DNA from: a virus
DNA length: 39,317 nt
Reading direction: 5' to 3' (one strand)
Virus record (IMG/VR): IMGVR_UViG_3300024430_000006
Location: 1 to 39,317 of that record
Positions 31,995 through 39,279 of the stretch are shown here, one piece after another. Below the pieces are notes generated by a model, which made no database searches, had not been told where the DNA came from, and worked only from the letters and a program-made list of their open reading frames with translations. Position numbers and translations under genes: made by a program. How positions within the stretch are numbered: position 1 is the first letter of the stretch; every line of letters starts with the position of its first letter.

Positions 31995-32299
31995 AGGACG
32001 CCACGCCCTTGAACGAGGGCATCGCCGCTTGCCGGGCCGCTTCTCTCGAGGCGTTCCCGCCGCTCGAGGGCGAGACGACGGCCGACTACCTCGTGCGGTG
32101 CGCGAAGGCCGACGCCGTCATCTTCCACGCCATCGCGCGGGCCGTGTCGTGCCACGACCTCGGCCAGCTCGACGACGATGAGCTCGGCCGGGTCGCTCAA
32201 CGCTTCGCCCAGGTGATCGCCGGCGAGCTCGAGCTCGTGAAGCGGGCCAACGCCCGGTTCGAGGCCCGGCCTGTGCCAGCGGTGAGGCGGGCAGCATGA
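31991..32299 (+). CDS. Hypothetical helical early protein
   Basis: 102 aa from GTG 31991. All-helical: EGIAACRAASLEAFPPLEGE, CAKADAVIFHAIARAVSC, and LGRVAQRFAQVIAGELELVK. Not recognised. Continues the overlap-coupled operon. Confidence 0.55.
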   Translation: MKDATPLNEGIAACRAASLEAFPPLEGETTADYLVRCAKADAVIFHAIARAVSCHDLGQLDDDELGRVAQRFAQVIAGELELVKRANARFEARPVPAVRRAA

Positions 32300-32745
32300 C
32301 CCGGGTCCTCGTCACCGGGTGCGAGCAGAGCGGCACCGGCGCCGTCGCCACCGTGCTACGGGAGGCGGGCGCCGACGTCGTGCACCTCGCCGTGCCCCAC
32401 GTCCACGACTGGTCGGCCTGGCGGTCGCAGCTCCGCACCGTCGACCGGGCGGTGGTCGTCGTGCGCGGCCTGCTCGCCCACGCCGTCTCGCTCACCGAGC
32501 GGTCGGGCGAGCTCAAGGCGAGCGGGGCCCGGCCGCTGCAGCACCGGCGCAAGGCGTTCTACAGCCTCAGCTTCGTGCCCTTCGCCCTCGACCCTCTGTG
32601 GGTCACCTACGAAAGCCTCGCCGAGCCCCTCGAGGTGCGGTTCCTGTGCGAGGCCCTCGGCCTCGATCCTGGCCGGGTGCGGTCGCCGATCCAGAACCGC
32701 AACCTCGCCCGCTACGCGGCCCTGGCCGAAGGAGCGTCGACGTGA
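32296..32745 (+). CDS. Sulfotransferase-like P-loop protein
   Basis: 149 aa. N-terminal VLVTGCEQSGTGAVATVLRE resembles the PAPS-binding P-loop of sulfotransferases (xxRSGTS variants). The middle VVVVRGLLAHAVSLTERSG matches the RxPxxxxxS strand-loop, and YESLAEPLEVRFLCEALGLD matches the late E-x-L...LGL segment. It is short for the family (usual members are over 200 aa), so it may be a reduced version. If active it would add sulfate to a small molecule, glycan or protein; the substrate is unknown. Confidence 0.55.
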   Translation: MTRVLVTGCEQSGTGAVATVLREAGADVVHLAVPHVHDWSAWRSQLRTVDRAVVVVRGLLAHAVSLTERSGELKASGARPLQHRRKAFYSLSFVPFALDPLWVTYESLAEPLEVRFLCEALGLDPGRVRSPIQNRNLARYAALAEGAST

Positions 32746-32915
32746 CGGCCTCGAGCGACCCCCTCATGGTGATTTCGGCGACCGTCGTCACCGCCAATTC
32801 TGAGCACGCGGCGAAGGCGGCTGAAATTCTGGCGCGAGCGGCGGTGGGCCTCGTGCTCGACGGCATCGACGTCTCCGTGTCGATGGGCGTTCCGACAGAC
32901 GAAAACGAGACGTGA
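32742..32915 (+). CDS. Small hypothetical protein
   Basis: 57 aa from GTG 32742 (ATG 32766 possible). β-α-β pattern: MVISATVVTANSEH, helix AAKAAEILARAAVGLVLDG, strand IDVSVSMGV. Kept because its start overlaps the upstream stop and its stop overlaps the next ATG (TGATG). Function unknown. Confidence 0.5.
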   Translation: MTASSDPLMVISATVVTANSEHAAKAAEILARAAVGLVLDGIDVSVSMGVPTDENET

Positions 32916-33091
32916 TGCCGGCGGCCACGGGGCACGTCGTGAGCCTCTTCCCCGGGTTCGAGGAGTGGACCCCGTCGATCTACCACCGGGCCATCTGCTC
33001 GTGCGGGTGGGCGTCGGAGCTCCGGCGCAGCTTCACCGGCACGGCCCGGGCCGACGGCATCGCTCACACCCGGCAGGAGGCGGCGGCATGA
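32915..33091 (+). CDS. Small zinc-ribbon-like protein
   Basis: 58 aa. Contains YHRAICSCGWASE with C28 and C30, and His residues at 24 and 51 that could complete a metal site; ends HTRQEAAA. Short proteins with an (A/I)CSCGW motif and a late His are frequent in actinophage early regions. Both ends overlap neighbouring genes. Function unknown. Confidence 0.6.
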   Translation: MPAATGHVVSLFPGFEEWTPSIYHRAICSCGWASELRRSFTGTARADGIAHTRQEAAA

Positions 33092-34155
33092 CGGCGACCG
33101 AGACGAAGATCACCCCCGACGACCTGCGGGTCGACGTGCGCGGCTCGAGGTGGTACCACGACCCGCTCCCGACGTGCGAGCTGGCCGAGGCGACGACGGA
33201 ACGGTGGCCGGCCGTCTCGACCGTGAAGAAGGCGTGGGACAAGCCCTACCGCCGGAAGCTGTCGAACGGCGAGCTCGTGAAGCTCGACGCCTATTGGGTC
33301 GCGGAGTTCGCGATGGCGAACATTGAACGGCTCTTCGATCAATCGAAATGGCCGCTCGAACGCGAAAGGACCCTTGTCGAACTGGCTACCGCCGGCGGGC
33401 GCACCCTGGCGGCGAAGGCCGAGCGCGGGACCAACGTGCACAAGGTGCTCGAAGACCTGGCCGAGCCCGACGTCGTCATCGACGACCGGTTCGTGCCTGA
33501 CGACGCCCGGCCGTACCTGCCGGCCTGTCGGGCGTTCGTGGCCGACTGCCGGCCCCGGTGGCTCCTGTCTGAGTTCGTCGTCTACAACCGGTCGCTCGGC
33601 TACGCCGGCACCGCCGACGCCCTCCTCGACATCGGCGGCGTCACCTACCTCGTCGACTGGAAGAGCCGGGGCGAGCGTCACGGCGCCTTCGAGGAGGAGG
33701 CGGCGCAGATCGGCGGCTACTCCATGGCTGAGTACGCGATCATCGACGGCCGCCGGGTGCGCCTGCCGAAGATCGATGCCGGCCTGATCGTCAGCCTCAC
33801 CCCGGACGACGGCTACCGCCTCTTCCCCATCGACCTCGACCACGCCGTCGCTGCCTTCGGGCACCTGCTCGAGTGCTGGCAGACGAAGCGCGACGGCACC
33901 GCCCTCGGCCGGCGGGCCATCGGCAAGCCGGTCGAGCTCACCGTCGTCGACGAGCGCACCGAGGCCCGGGCGTCCTACCTGCGCGAGCGGGTGCGCCTGA
34001 TCAAGGACGAGTCGCAGCCGGCGCTCGACGCCCTCGCCGCCGCCTGGCCGGCCGGCGTTCCGACGTTCAAGCAAGGAGGTCACACCCCGGGACAGCTCGA
34101 AATCCTCGCCGCAGTAATTCGCAGCATCGAAGACCGGTTCGGTCTTCCGTTCTAG
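33088..34155 (+). CDS. RecB/Cas4-type PD-(D/E)XK exonuclease
   Basis: 355 aa. Nuclease signature in order: H118 (RGTNVHKVLED), E162 (LSEFVVYN), D177 (GYAGTADALLD), D190-W-K192 (YLVDWKSRG), and Q207xxxY211 (AAQIGGYSM). These match the YqaJ/RecB/Cas4-like family used by phages as recombination exonucleases. No iron-sulfur Cys cluster is visible, so it is not a full Cas4. Together with the downstream SSB-like protein it may form the phage recombination/repair pair. Confidence 0.85.
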   Translation: MTATETKITPDDLRVDVRGSRWYHDPLPTCELAEATTERWPAVSTVKKAWDKPYRRKLSNGELVKLDAYWVAEFAMANIERLFDQSKWPLERERTLVELATAGGRTLAAKAERGTNVHKVLEDLAEPDVVIDDRFVPDDARPYLPACRAFVADCRPRWLLSEFVVYNRSLGYAGTADALLDIGGVTYLVDWKSRGERHGAFEEEAAQIGGYSMAEYAIIDGRRVRLPKIDAGLIVSLTPDDGYRLFPIDLDHAVAAFGHLLECWQTKRDGTALGRRAIGKPVELTVVDERTEARASYLRERVRLIKDESQPALDALAAAWPAGVPTFKQGGHTPGQLEILAAVIRSIEDRFGLPF

Positions 34156-34178
34156 ACCGTGAACGAAAGGAAATCAGC

Positions 34179-34715
34179 ATGATCGAGAGTGGAGTCAACG
34201 AATTCCTCACCAGTGGAGGCAGCAAGTATTTCGGGTTCACCGAGATGAACGCCAAGATCAAGGGCACGGTCGTCTCGGCCGTGCAGCGCCAGCAGACCGA
34301 CATGGCGACCGGTGAGCCGGTGTTCTACAAGGACAGCGGCAAGCCGGCCATGATGACGGTGATCACCCTCGCCACCGAGGAGCGCGACCCGTCCGACCCG
34401 GCCGACGACGGTCTGCGCGACATCTACGTGCGGGCCAACATGAAGACGGCCATCGCCGACGCGCTGAAGGAGGCGAAGGCCTCCCTCGAGGAGGGCGGCA
34501 CGCTCGCCGTGCAGTACGTCGCCAACGGCACGGCGAGCAAGCCTGGCTTCAACCCCCCGAAGCTCTACGCGGCGGCCTACAAGCCCCCGTCGAAAACGGT
34601 CGATTCGAGCGGCCTGCTCGGCGAGACCGGCGGCGACACCGGGCCCCAGGTCCCGGCCGGCGTGGCGGCGCCGGCGGCCTCGTCGCAGCCCACCGCCTCC
34701 GATCTGCTCGATTGA
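34179..34715 (+). CDS. ssDNA-binding/recombination-associated protein
   Basis: 178 aa from ATG 34179 with GAAAGGAAA upstream, the first real intergenic ribosome site after the coupled operon. OB-fold-like core: KYFGFTEMNAKIKGTVVSAV, MMTVITLATEERDP, RDIYVRANMKTAIADALKEA, GTLAVQYVANGT, then NPPKLYAAAYKPP. The Ser/Pro/Gly tail ends ASDLLD, like the acidic tip of SSB proteins. It could protect the ssDNA made by the upstream exonuclease or act at the replication fork. Confidence 0.72.
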   Translation: MIESGVNEFLTSGGSKYFGFTEMNAKIKGTVVSAVQRQQTDMATGEPVFYKDSGKPAMMTVITLATEERDPSDPADDGLRDIYVRANMKTAIADALKEAKASLEEGGTLAVQYVANGTASKPGFNPPKLYAAAYKPPSKTVDSSGLLGETGGDTGPQVPAGVAAPAASSQPTASDLLD

Positions 34716-34954
34716 CGGATCGGCACGCCCCCCCGGCGCACGGCGTCGTCGTCCCTGACGGGGCGGCGGCGCCCGCCGGCGCGTTCTCCGATACCGAAAT
34801 CCGCGCCCTCTACGCGACGCTCATCGATCGATCATGGGACGACCCAGACCTTTTCGAGGTTCATCAACGGGCGTGGAATGACATTTCTCGCTTGTGGCAC
34901 GTCGATGTAGAAGGCAATGGGCACGGGCGCGTGATCCGCCATACAGAAGCGTGA
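34712..34954 (+). CDS. Hypothetical protein, TTG start
   Basis: 80 aa; the only plausible start is TTG 34712, overlapping the preceding stop (ATTGA). N-terminal Pro/Ala-rich stretch, then FSDTEIRALYATLIDRSWDD and EVHQRAWNDISRLWHVDVEG, helical with Trp/His. The 3' half is less GC-rich. Two bases separate it from the primase gene. Unrecognised. Confidence 0.5.
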   Translation: MTDRHAPPAHGVVVPDGAAAPAGAFSDTEIRALYATLIDRSWDDPDLFEVHQRAWNDISRLWHVDVEGNGHGRVIRHTEA

Positions 34955-34956
34955 CC

Positions 34957-37344
34957 ATGTCCAACGTCTTCGGGCCGATCGGGCCGCTGTCCTTCCACGC
35001 GAAGGCCTACGCCGAGCAGGGCCTCGAGGTGTTCCCGCTCAAGGCTGACAAGGCGCCGGGCACCCGTAACGGGTTCAAGGACGCGACCATCGATCCCGGC
35101 CAGGTCGACGCGTGGTGGGAGACGTCGCCGGCGGCCCTGATCGGGCACCGCATCGCCGTCGAGTACGTGGTGCTCGACATCGACCCTCGCCACGGCGGTC
35201 ACGAGACGTGGCTCGCCCTCAAGGCCGAGCTCGGCGGCAAGCTGCCCCTCACCCGGGCCCACGCCTCCGGCCGCGGCGACGGCGGGATTCACGTGTGGTG
35301 GCTCCGGCCCGGCGACAGGCTGACCACCCGGCGCCTCGACGAATGGGCCCGGGAACGCGGCCTCGGCGCCCCGAAGGAGCACGGCGGGTGGACGTCGGGC
35401 ATCGACCTCCTCACGCACGATCTGCGCTACACGATCCTCCCGCCCTCGCCCCACCCGCTCACCGGCAAGCCCTACTACTGGCTCCCGGGCCGGGGCCTCG
35501 AGGTCGAGCCGGCGCCGATGCCGGTCCTGCTCGTCGAGCTCCTCACCGACGACGCCCCGATCCCGGCCATGCCGGCGCCCAGGCCGAAGGACCCTGATAG
35601 CCCGGCCGACTGGTACAGCGACCGCACCCGGTGGACCGAGCTGCTCATCCCGGCGGGATGGCGGGTCGTGGCCGGTGACGGTGACTCGCCCGGCTCGAGG
35701 TGGCGGCACCCGTCGGCCACGGCGACGCATTCGGCGACGATCGGGCCGCATGGTCACCTGCACGTCTACACGACGTCGACGGCGTTCGTCCCGGTCGAGC
35801 CGGGCATCGCCGCCCATGGTTACACCCGCTTCGCCGCCTACGCCCTGATCCACCACGGCGGCGACGAGCGGGCGGCAGCTCGAGCCATCCGACAGCGCAT
35901 GTCGGCCCCGATCCGGCTCGCCGAGCGCAGCGCCGAGCACCTCCTCGGCGCGCCGGTGCCGCCGAGGGCCGAGAATCCGTCGCCAGAGGCCCCCAGGGCG
36001 CCGCAGGAGCCCGTCGAGGCCCCGGAGGCACCGATCACCCTGCCCGACGTCGTGTGGGACAGCAGAGAGTCCCTCGACCACGTCAGACGGGCGGCCCGGG
36101 CCCGTCTCGTCGCCCCCGATGCCGTCCTGGCCGCCATCCTCGCCCGGGTGGCGGCGATCACGCCCCACGTCATCGAGCTGACCGCGCCGGTCGGCGGGCC
36201 CGTCGGCCTGACCTACTACGCCGCCATCGTGGGGCCGCCGTCGATCGGCAAGAGCGCCGCCGTGAGCATCGCCGCCGAGCTGGTGCCGGCGCCGCCCAAC
36301 GTGCTCGACCGGCTGCCGATCGGCTCCGGCGAGGGCATGGTCGAGGTGCTCTACGGCACCGTCCCCGACCCCTCCGACCCGAAGGGCAAGGCCACGATGC
36401 GGGCGATCGTCGGCCACGCCGCGATCTTCCACGTCGACGAGGGCCAGGTGATCGGCGACCTGTCGGCCCGCCAGGGCACGACGCTCATGCCGACCCTTCG
36501 CTCGGCGTGGACGAATCAGCCCCTCGGCGCCGCCAACGCCTCGGCCGATCGCCGGCGCAACGTCCCCGGTGAGCAGTACGTCTACGGCATCACCCTCGGC
36601 GTGCAGCCCGAGCTCGCCGGGCCGCTCCTGAGCGACACCGCCGGCGGCACCCCGCAGAGGTTCCTGTGGGTCTCGGCCGTCGACCCTGGCATGGCGGCCG
36701 GCACGCCCTGGCCCGGACCTCTGCCGTGGACGCCGCCGGAGGTCGGACGCCTCGAGGACCGGGCGATCACCCGGGGCGGCATGCGGCGGTTCCCGCTCCG
36801 GGTCGACCCGCAGATCGAGCTCGACATCGTCACCGAGCGGGAGCGGGTGGGCCGGGGCGGCGACGTCGAGGTCGGCGACGAGCACCGGATGCTCCTGCGG
36901 TTCAAGACGGCCGCCCTGCTCGCCCTGCTCGAGGGCCGGGTCGACGTGAACCTCGAGGACTGGCACCTTGCCGACCTGATCCTCGACACCTCCCGGGAGG
37001 TGCGGCGGGCGGTCGGCGACGTGATCGGTGCCGTGAAGGCCCGGGCCGAGGATGCCACCGTCGCCCGGCTGGCCCACCGGGAGCTCACCGTCGAGGGCCG
37101 CCGGGAGGCGAAGGCGCTCGAGTCGGCCGCCCGGTCGGCAGCTCGCAAGGTGCACGCTCACGCCGAGGCGAATGAGCACCTGGGCGACGGCGACGCCTGC
37201 TCGTCCCGGTGCATCGCGCGCACCATCGCCGGCAAGCACCGAGCCCTCGTCACGGTCGACGAGGTGCTCGACGAGGCGGTGCGAAATCAGTGGATCGCGC
37301 CGGTCGGCGGGCGATGGGCGCCCGGTCCTTCGAGGCCGGCGTGA
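34957..37344 (+). CDS. Primase-polymerase / helicase
   Basis: 795 aa. Residues 1-185 are a bifunctional primase-polymerase (prim-pol) domain: GLEVFPLKADKAPGTRNGFK, catalytic VLDIDPRHGG (D74, D76), and GDGGIHVWWLR. A linker rich in Pro/Glu (about 335-365) leads to a RecA/DnaB-like ATPase region with Walker A GPPSIGKS (K432) and Walker B IFHVDEGQ (D494, E495). The C-terminal winged-helix-like piece (SSRCIARTIAGKHRALVTVD) ends at a WIAPVGGRWAPG motif. It initiates and unwinds phage DNA; no phage DNA polymerase is seen, so elongation probably uses the host enzyme. Next to it lies the candidate origin. Confidence 0.9.
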   Translation: MSNVFGPIGPLSFHAKAYAEQGLEVFPLKADKAPGTRNGFKDATIDPGQVDAWWETSPAALIGHRIAVEYVVLDIDPRHGGHETWLALKAELGGKLPLTRAHASGRGDGGIHVWWLRPGDRLTTRRLDEWARERGLGAPKEHGGWTSGIDLLTHDLRYTILPPSPHPLTGKPYYWLPGRGLEVEPAPMPVLLVELLTDDAPIPAMPAPRPKDPDSPADWYSDRTRWTELLIPAGWRVVAGDGDSPGSRWRHPSATATHSATIGPHGHLHVYTTSTAFVPVEPGIAAHGYTRFAAYALIHHGGDERAAARAIRQRMSAPIRLAERSAEHLLGAPVPPRAENPSPEAPRAPQEPVEAPEAPITLPDVVWDSRESLDHVRRAARARLVAPDAVLAAILARVAAITPHVIELTAPVGGPVGLTYYAAIVGPPSIGKSAAVSIAAELVPAPPNVLDRLPIGSGEGMVEVLYGTVPDPSDPKGKATMRAIVGHAAIFHVDEGQVIGDLSARQGTTLMPTLRSAWTNQPLGAANASADRRRNVPGEQYVYGITLGVQPELAGPLLSDTAGGTPQRFLWVSAVDPGMAAGTPWPGPLPWTPPEVGRLEDRAITRGGMRRFPLRVDPQIELDIVTERERVGRGGDVEVGDEHRMLLRFKTAALLALLEGRVDVNLEDWHLADLILDTSREVRRAVGDVIGAVKARAEDATVARLAHRELTVEGRREAKALESAARSAARKVHAHAEANEHLGDGDACSSRCIARTIAGKHRALVTVDEVLDEAVRNQWIAPVGGRWAPGPSRPA

Positions 37345-37560
37345 CCTGTGGAAAACCCGTCGGAATGTCGGAACCGTTCCGACATGACGTTCCGACAGAG
37401 TCGTGTGGTCAACGTTGGGAGAACATGAAATGACATATAATTTTCACTTCACGCGTACCCCCCTGAGCCGTTCCGACAATGGGCGTGTCGGAACGTTCCG
37501 ACGTTCCGACATCCGTTCCGACGTTGGAACGGAATCGACCGGGCGCCAGTCGGGGCCGGC
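37345..37560. other. Candidate replication origin / iteron array
   Basis: A 216-bp non-coding gap. Exact copies of GTCGGAAC or its complement GTTCCGAC start at 37367, 37376, 37389, 37470, 37487, 37495, 37503 and 37515; near copies at 37359 and 37523. Two pairs form perfect palindromes (37367-37383 with 1-bp spacer; 37487-37502 with none). TGTGGAAAA at 37347-37355 differs from a DnaA box by one base. Between the two clusters is an AT-rich stretch (37424-37448) including TATAAT (37436-37441). This layout is typical of an origin beside a replication gene, though an operator array for the downstream gene is an alternative. Confidence 0.7.
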
Positions 37561-38268
37561 ATGAGCGCGACCCCGGCCAACCTCGACGACCTGTTCGCCT
37601 TCCTGCGGGCCCTGGGCAAGCCCGACCGGGCGACGAAGCGGGTGCCCCTCGACGACCTCGAGCACCGGCTGCGTGAGGCACTCCGTCGAGCGGCGGCCGG
37701 CGAGGTCGTGGCCGACGGCTACCCGAAGGGCGGCGACGGTGGCGGATCGACCGGCGTCTCCCGCCCGACCGAGAACACCGTCCTCGGCCAGTACCGCCCC
37801 GTGGAGGTTGGCCGGCGGCCGGCGACGCCCGGCCCGTGCCTCGACTGCGGCGAGCGCCCGGCCTCCCGGCCCGATGGTCGGTGCGCCGACTGCGGGCCGA
37901 TGGCGCTCCGGGTGCAGCGCGACGTCGTGAAGGAGGATGCCGAGCGGGCCCTCGTGCTCCTGCTCGTCGCTCGTCGGGCCCTTGAGAACGCCGTCGCCCG
38001 GCTCGACCACCTCGAGAAGGCGACCGGTACCCCCGAGCCGATGCAGCTCTGCCAGTCCTGCATACGAGTCGGGGCCCATACCCCGATGGAGCACTACGGC
38101 GACGTCAGCGGGAAGCTGCCGACGCCCTGGCGCCTCTGCTACCCGTGCCTCCTGTGGATCAGCAAGCACGACAGCCTCGACGGGCTGCAGGCCTACCTCG
38201 AGCGCCGGCACATGGTCGGTGAGCGGGGCCGAGCTCGTGTGACGCCTCGGCGCCGGGTCCCGGCGTGA
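37561..38268 (+). CDS. Zinc-ribbon protein downstream of the origin
   Basis: 235 aa. N-terminal helical domain (NLDDLFAFLRALGKPDRATK...LEHRLREALRRA). Two paired Cys motifs, CLDCG...CADCG (about 93-110) and CQSC...CYPC (about 163-200), should bind zinc. A long helix (LVLLLVARRALENAVARLDH) lies between them. The C-terminus is Arg-rich. The initiation codon lacks an obvious Shine-Dalgarno. Could be a DNA-binding regulator or origin-associated protein; not assigned. Confidence 0.65.
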   Translation: MSATPANLDDLFAFLRALGKPDRATKRVPLDDLEHRLREALRRAAAGEVVADGYPKGGDGGGSTGVSRPTENTVLGQYRPVEVGRRPATPGPCLDCGERPASRPDGRCADCGPMALRVQRDVVKEDAERALVLLLVARRALENAVARLDHLEKATGTPEPMQLCQSCIRVGAHTPMEHYGDVSGKLPTPWRLCYPCLLWISKHDSLDGLQAYLERRHMVGERGRARVTPRRRVPA

Positions 38269-38426
38269 TCCGTGTCCAGGTTCTCGAGGGCTCGACGATC
38301 TGCGCGTGGTGCGGCAGTCAGATCGACGAGGGCCCGGCGGCCGTCGAAGAGGGCCACTGGTACCACGACCGGCGCAAAGAGGGTCCCGGTCCTGATTGCT
38401 ACCTGACGAGCCGGGTCAGGGCGTGA
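38265..38426 (+). CDS. Small zinc-ribbon protein
   Basis: 53 aa from GTG 38265, overlapping the previous stop by 4 bp. ICAWCGSQI (C13, C16), HWYHD (H31, H34) and C45 give a possible zinc site. Unknown function, probably nucleic-acid related. Confidence 0.55.
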   Translation: MIRVQVLEGSTICAWCGSQIDEGPAAVEEGHWYHDRRKEGPGPDCYLTSRVRA

Positions 38427-38592
38427 CACGGTGGAAAATCGGAAAACGGATCGAAAGCGCAGGATGCACCACGCAACGCGACGTTGCGGGTATCGTCCTC
38501 ACTACGGTCACCGGTCGACCGCCCCATGGTGCGCTCGGGCATGGCAGGGGCAGGTCCCGATGGCCGTTCTCCGCTGAAGGAGGGCGATCGAC
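38427..38592 (+). promoter_or_regulatory. Intergenic region with palindrome upstream of HNH gene
   Basis: A 166-bp gap. Contains CGCAACG-CGA-CGTTGCG (38472-38488), a perfect 7-3-7 palindrome with the same geometry as the palindrome at 26330-26346. A/G-rich sequence with three GGAAAA-like words precedes it (38431-38456), and AAGGAGGG lies just before the HNH GTG. Possibly an operator/promoter for the rightmost genes, which could also read round into the late genes if the genome is circular. No gene is evident. Confidence 0.4.
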
Positions 38593-38874
38593 GTGAGCGA
38601 CAAGGCCGGCCTCTACGGTCGACCTCGGCGCACCGTTGTCGCCCAGGTTCGACGTGAGGAGCCGTATTGCTGGCTCTGCGGTCGGGCGATCGACCTGGCC
38701 CTCCCCGTGGGCCATCGCTACTCGAGCACCGTCGACGAGATCGTGCCTCGCTCCCTCGGTGGTAGCCCGATCGACCGTCGCAACCTGCGTCATGCTCACT
38801 TGACTTGCAACAGCGCGAGGGGCAACCGACCACCGGAAAGCGTGCGGGCCCGACGGGCGAGCCGTCGATGGTGA
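38593..38874 (+). CDS. HNH endonuclease, DE variant
   Basis: 93 aa from GTG 38593 (AAGGAGG upstream). CWLCG (C26, C29) and TVDEIVPRSLGGSP, then RRNLRHAHLTCNSARGN (N64, H69, C72, N73). The first His of the usual DH pair is replaced by Glu (E49), a variant also seen in other actinophage HNH proteins. Near the genome end and opposite the terminase in a circular map, it may take part in packaging. Confidence 0.82.
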   Translation: MSDKAGLYGRPRRTVVAQVRREEPYCWLCGRAIDLALPVGHRYSSTVDEIVPRSLGGSPIDRRNLRHAHLTCNSARGNRPPESVRARRASRRW

Positions 38875-38884
38875 GGAGGTGAGC

Positions 38885-39190
38885 ATGGCCGTCGTACCCC
38901 CGACCTATGGCGCCGCTCCTCCGTTCGTTTGCGGTCGGGTCGTGAAGGACAAGCCGTTCACCCTGTGCAGCCAGCCCGCCCTCTACCACGTTCTCTGGAC
39001 GAAGGACGGCGAGCAGTCGCTTCTCTGCGGTGTGCACTACCACGAGGCCCGGAACCGCTGGTCGTTCGTCGCGATGCACGCCTACGTCGACCACCTGTGC
39101 TCGTTCCCCCTCGCTCAGTTCGACGTCGGGGCGGGTCGGTGCCGGGTCGAGAACGTCCTGCTCGCTGACCTCGACGGAGGCCGGCAGTGA
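38885..39190 (+). CDS. Hypothetical Cys/His-rich protein
   Basis: 101 aa; ATG 38885 has GAGGAGGTGAGC upstream and is preferred over GTG 38879. Cys/His pattern FVCGRV, TLCSQPALYHV, LLCGVHYHEA, YVDHLCSF suggests metal binding. Not recognised. Overlaps the last small ORF. Confidence 0.6.
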   Translation: MAVVPPTYGAAPPFVCGRVVKDKPFTLCSQPALYHVLWTKDGEQSLLCGVHYHEARNRWSFVAMHAYVDHLCSFPLAQFDVGAGRCRVENVLLADLDGGRQ

Positions 39191-39279
39191 AGGTTGTCGC
39201 CTGGGTCGTGTTGATCGCCCTCACGCTCGTCGTCGCCGTGGTGACGAATGCGTGGTGGATCGCTCACACCTGGGATTGA
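39187..39279 (+). CDS. Tiny single-helix membrane protein
   Basis: 30 aa from GTG 39187, overlapping the previous stop (GTGA). Almost entirely one hydrophobic helix (AWVVLIALTLVVAVVTNAWW), ending HTWD. Coupling to the upstream gene supports translation. Bases 39280-39317 beyond it show nothing recognisable. Confidence 0.45.
   Translation: MKVVAWVVLIALTLVVAVVTNAWWIAHTWD

Noticed and set aside
34864-37239. 791-aa open frame on the minus strand
   Set aside because: Antisense to the prim-pol/helicase gene, which has clear catalytic motifs.
37416-37448. Strong promoter for the 37561 gene from TATAAT at 37436-37441
   Set aside because: The -10 is perfect but a -35 at proper spacing is poor, and the position between iteron clusters fits an unwinding element equally well; kept only as part of the origin entry.
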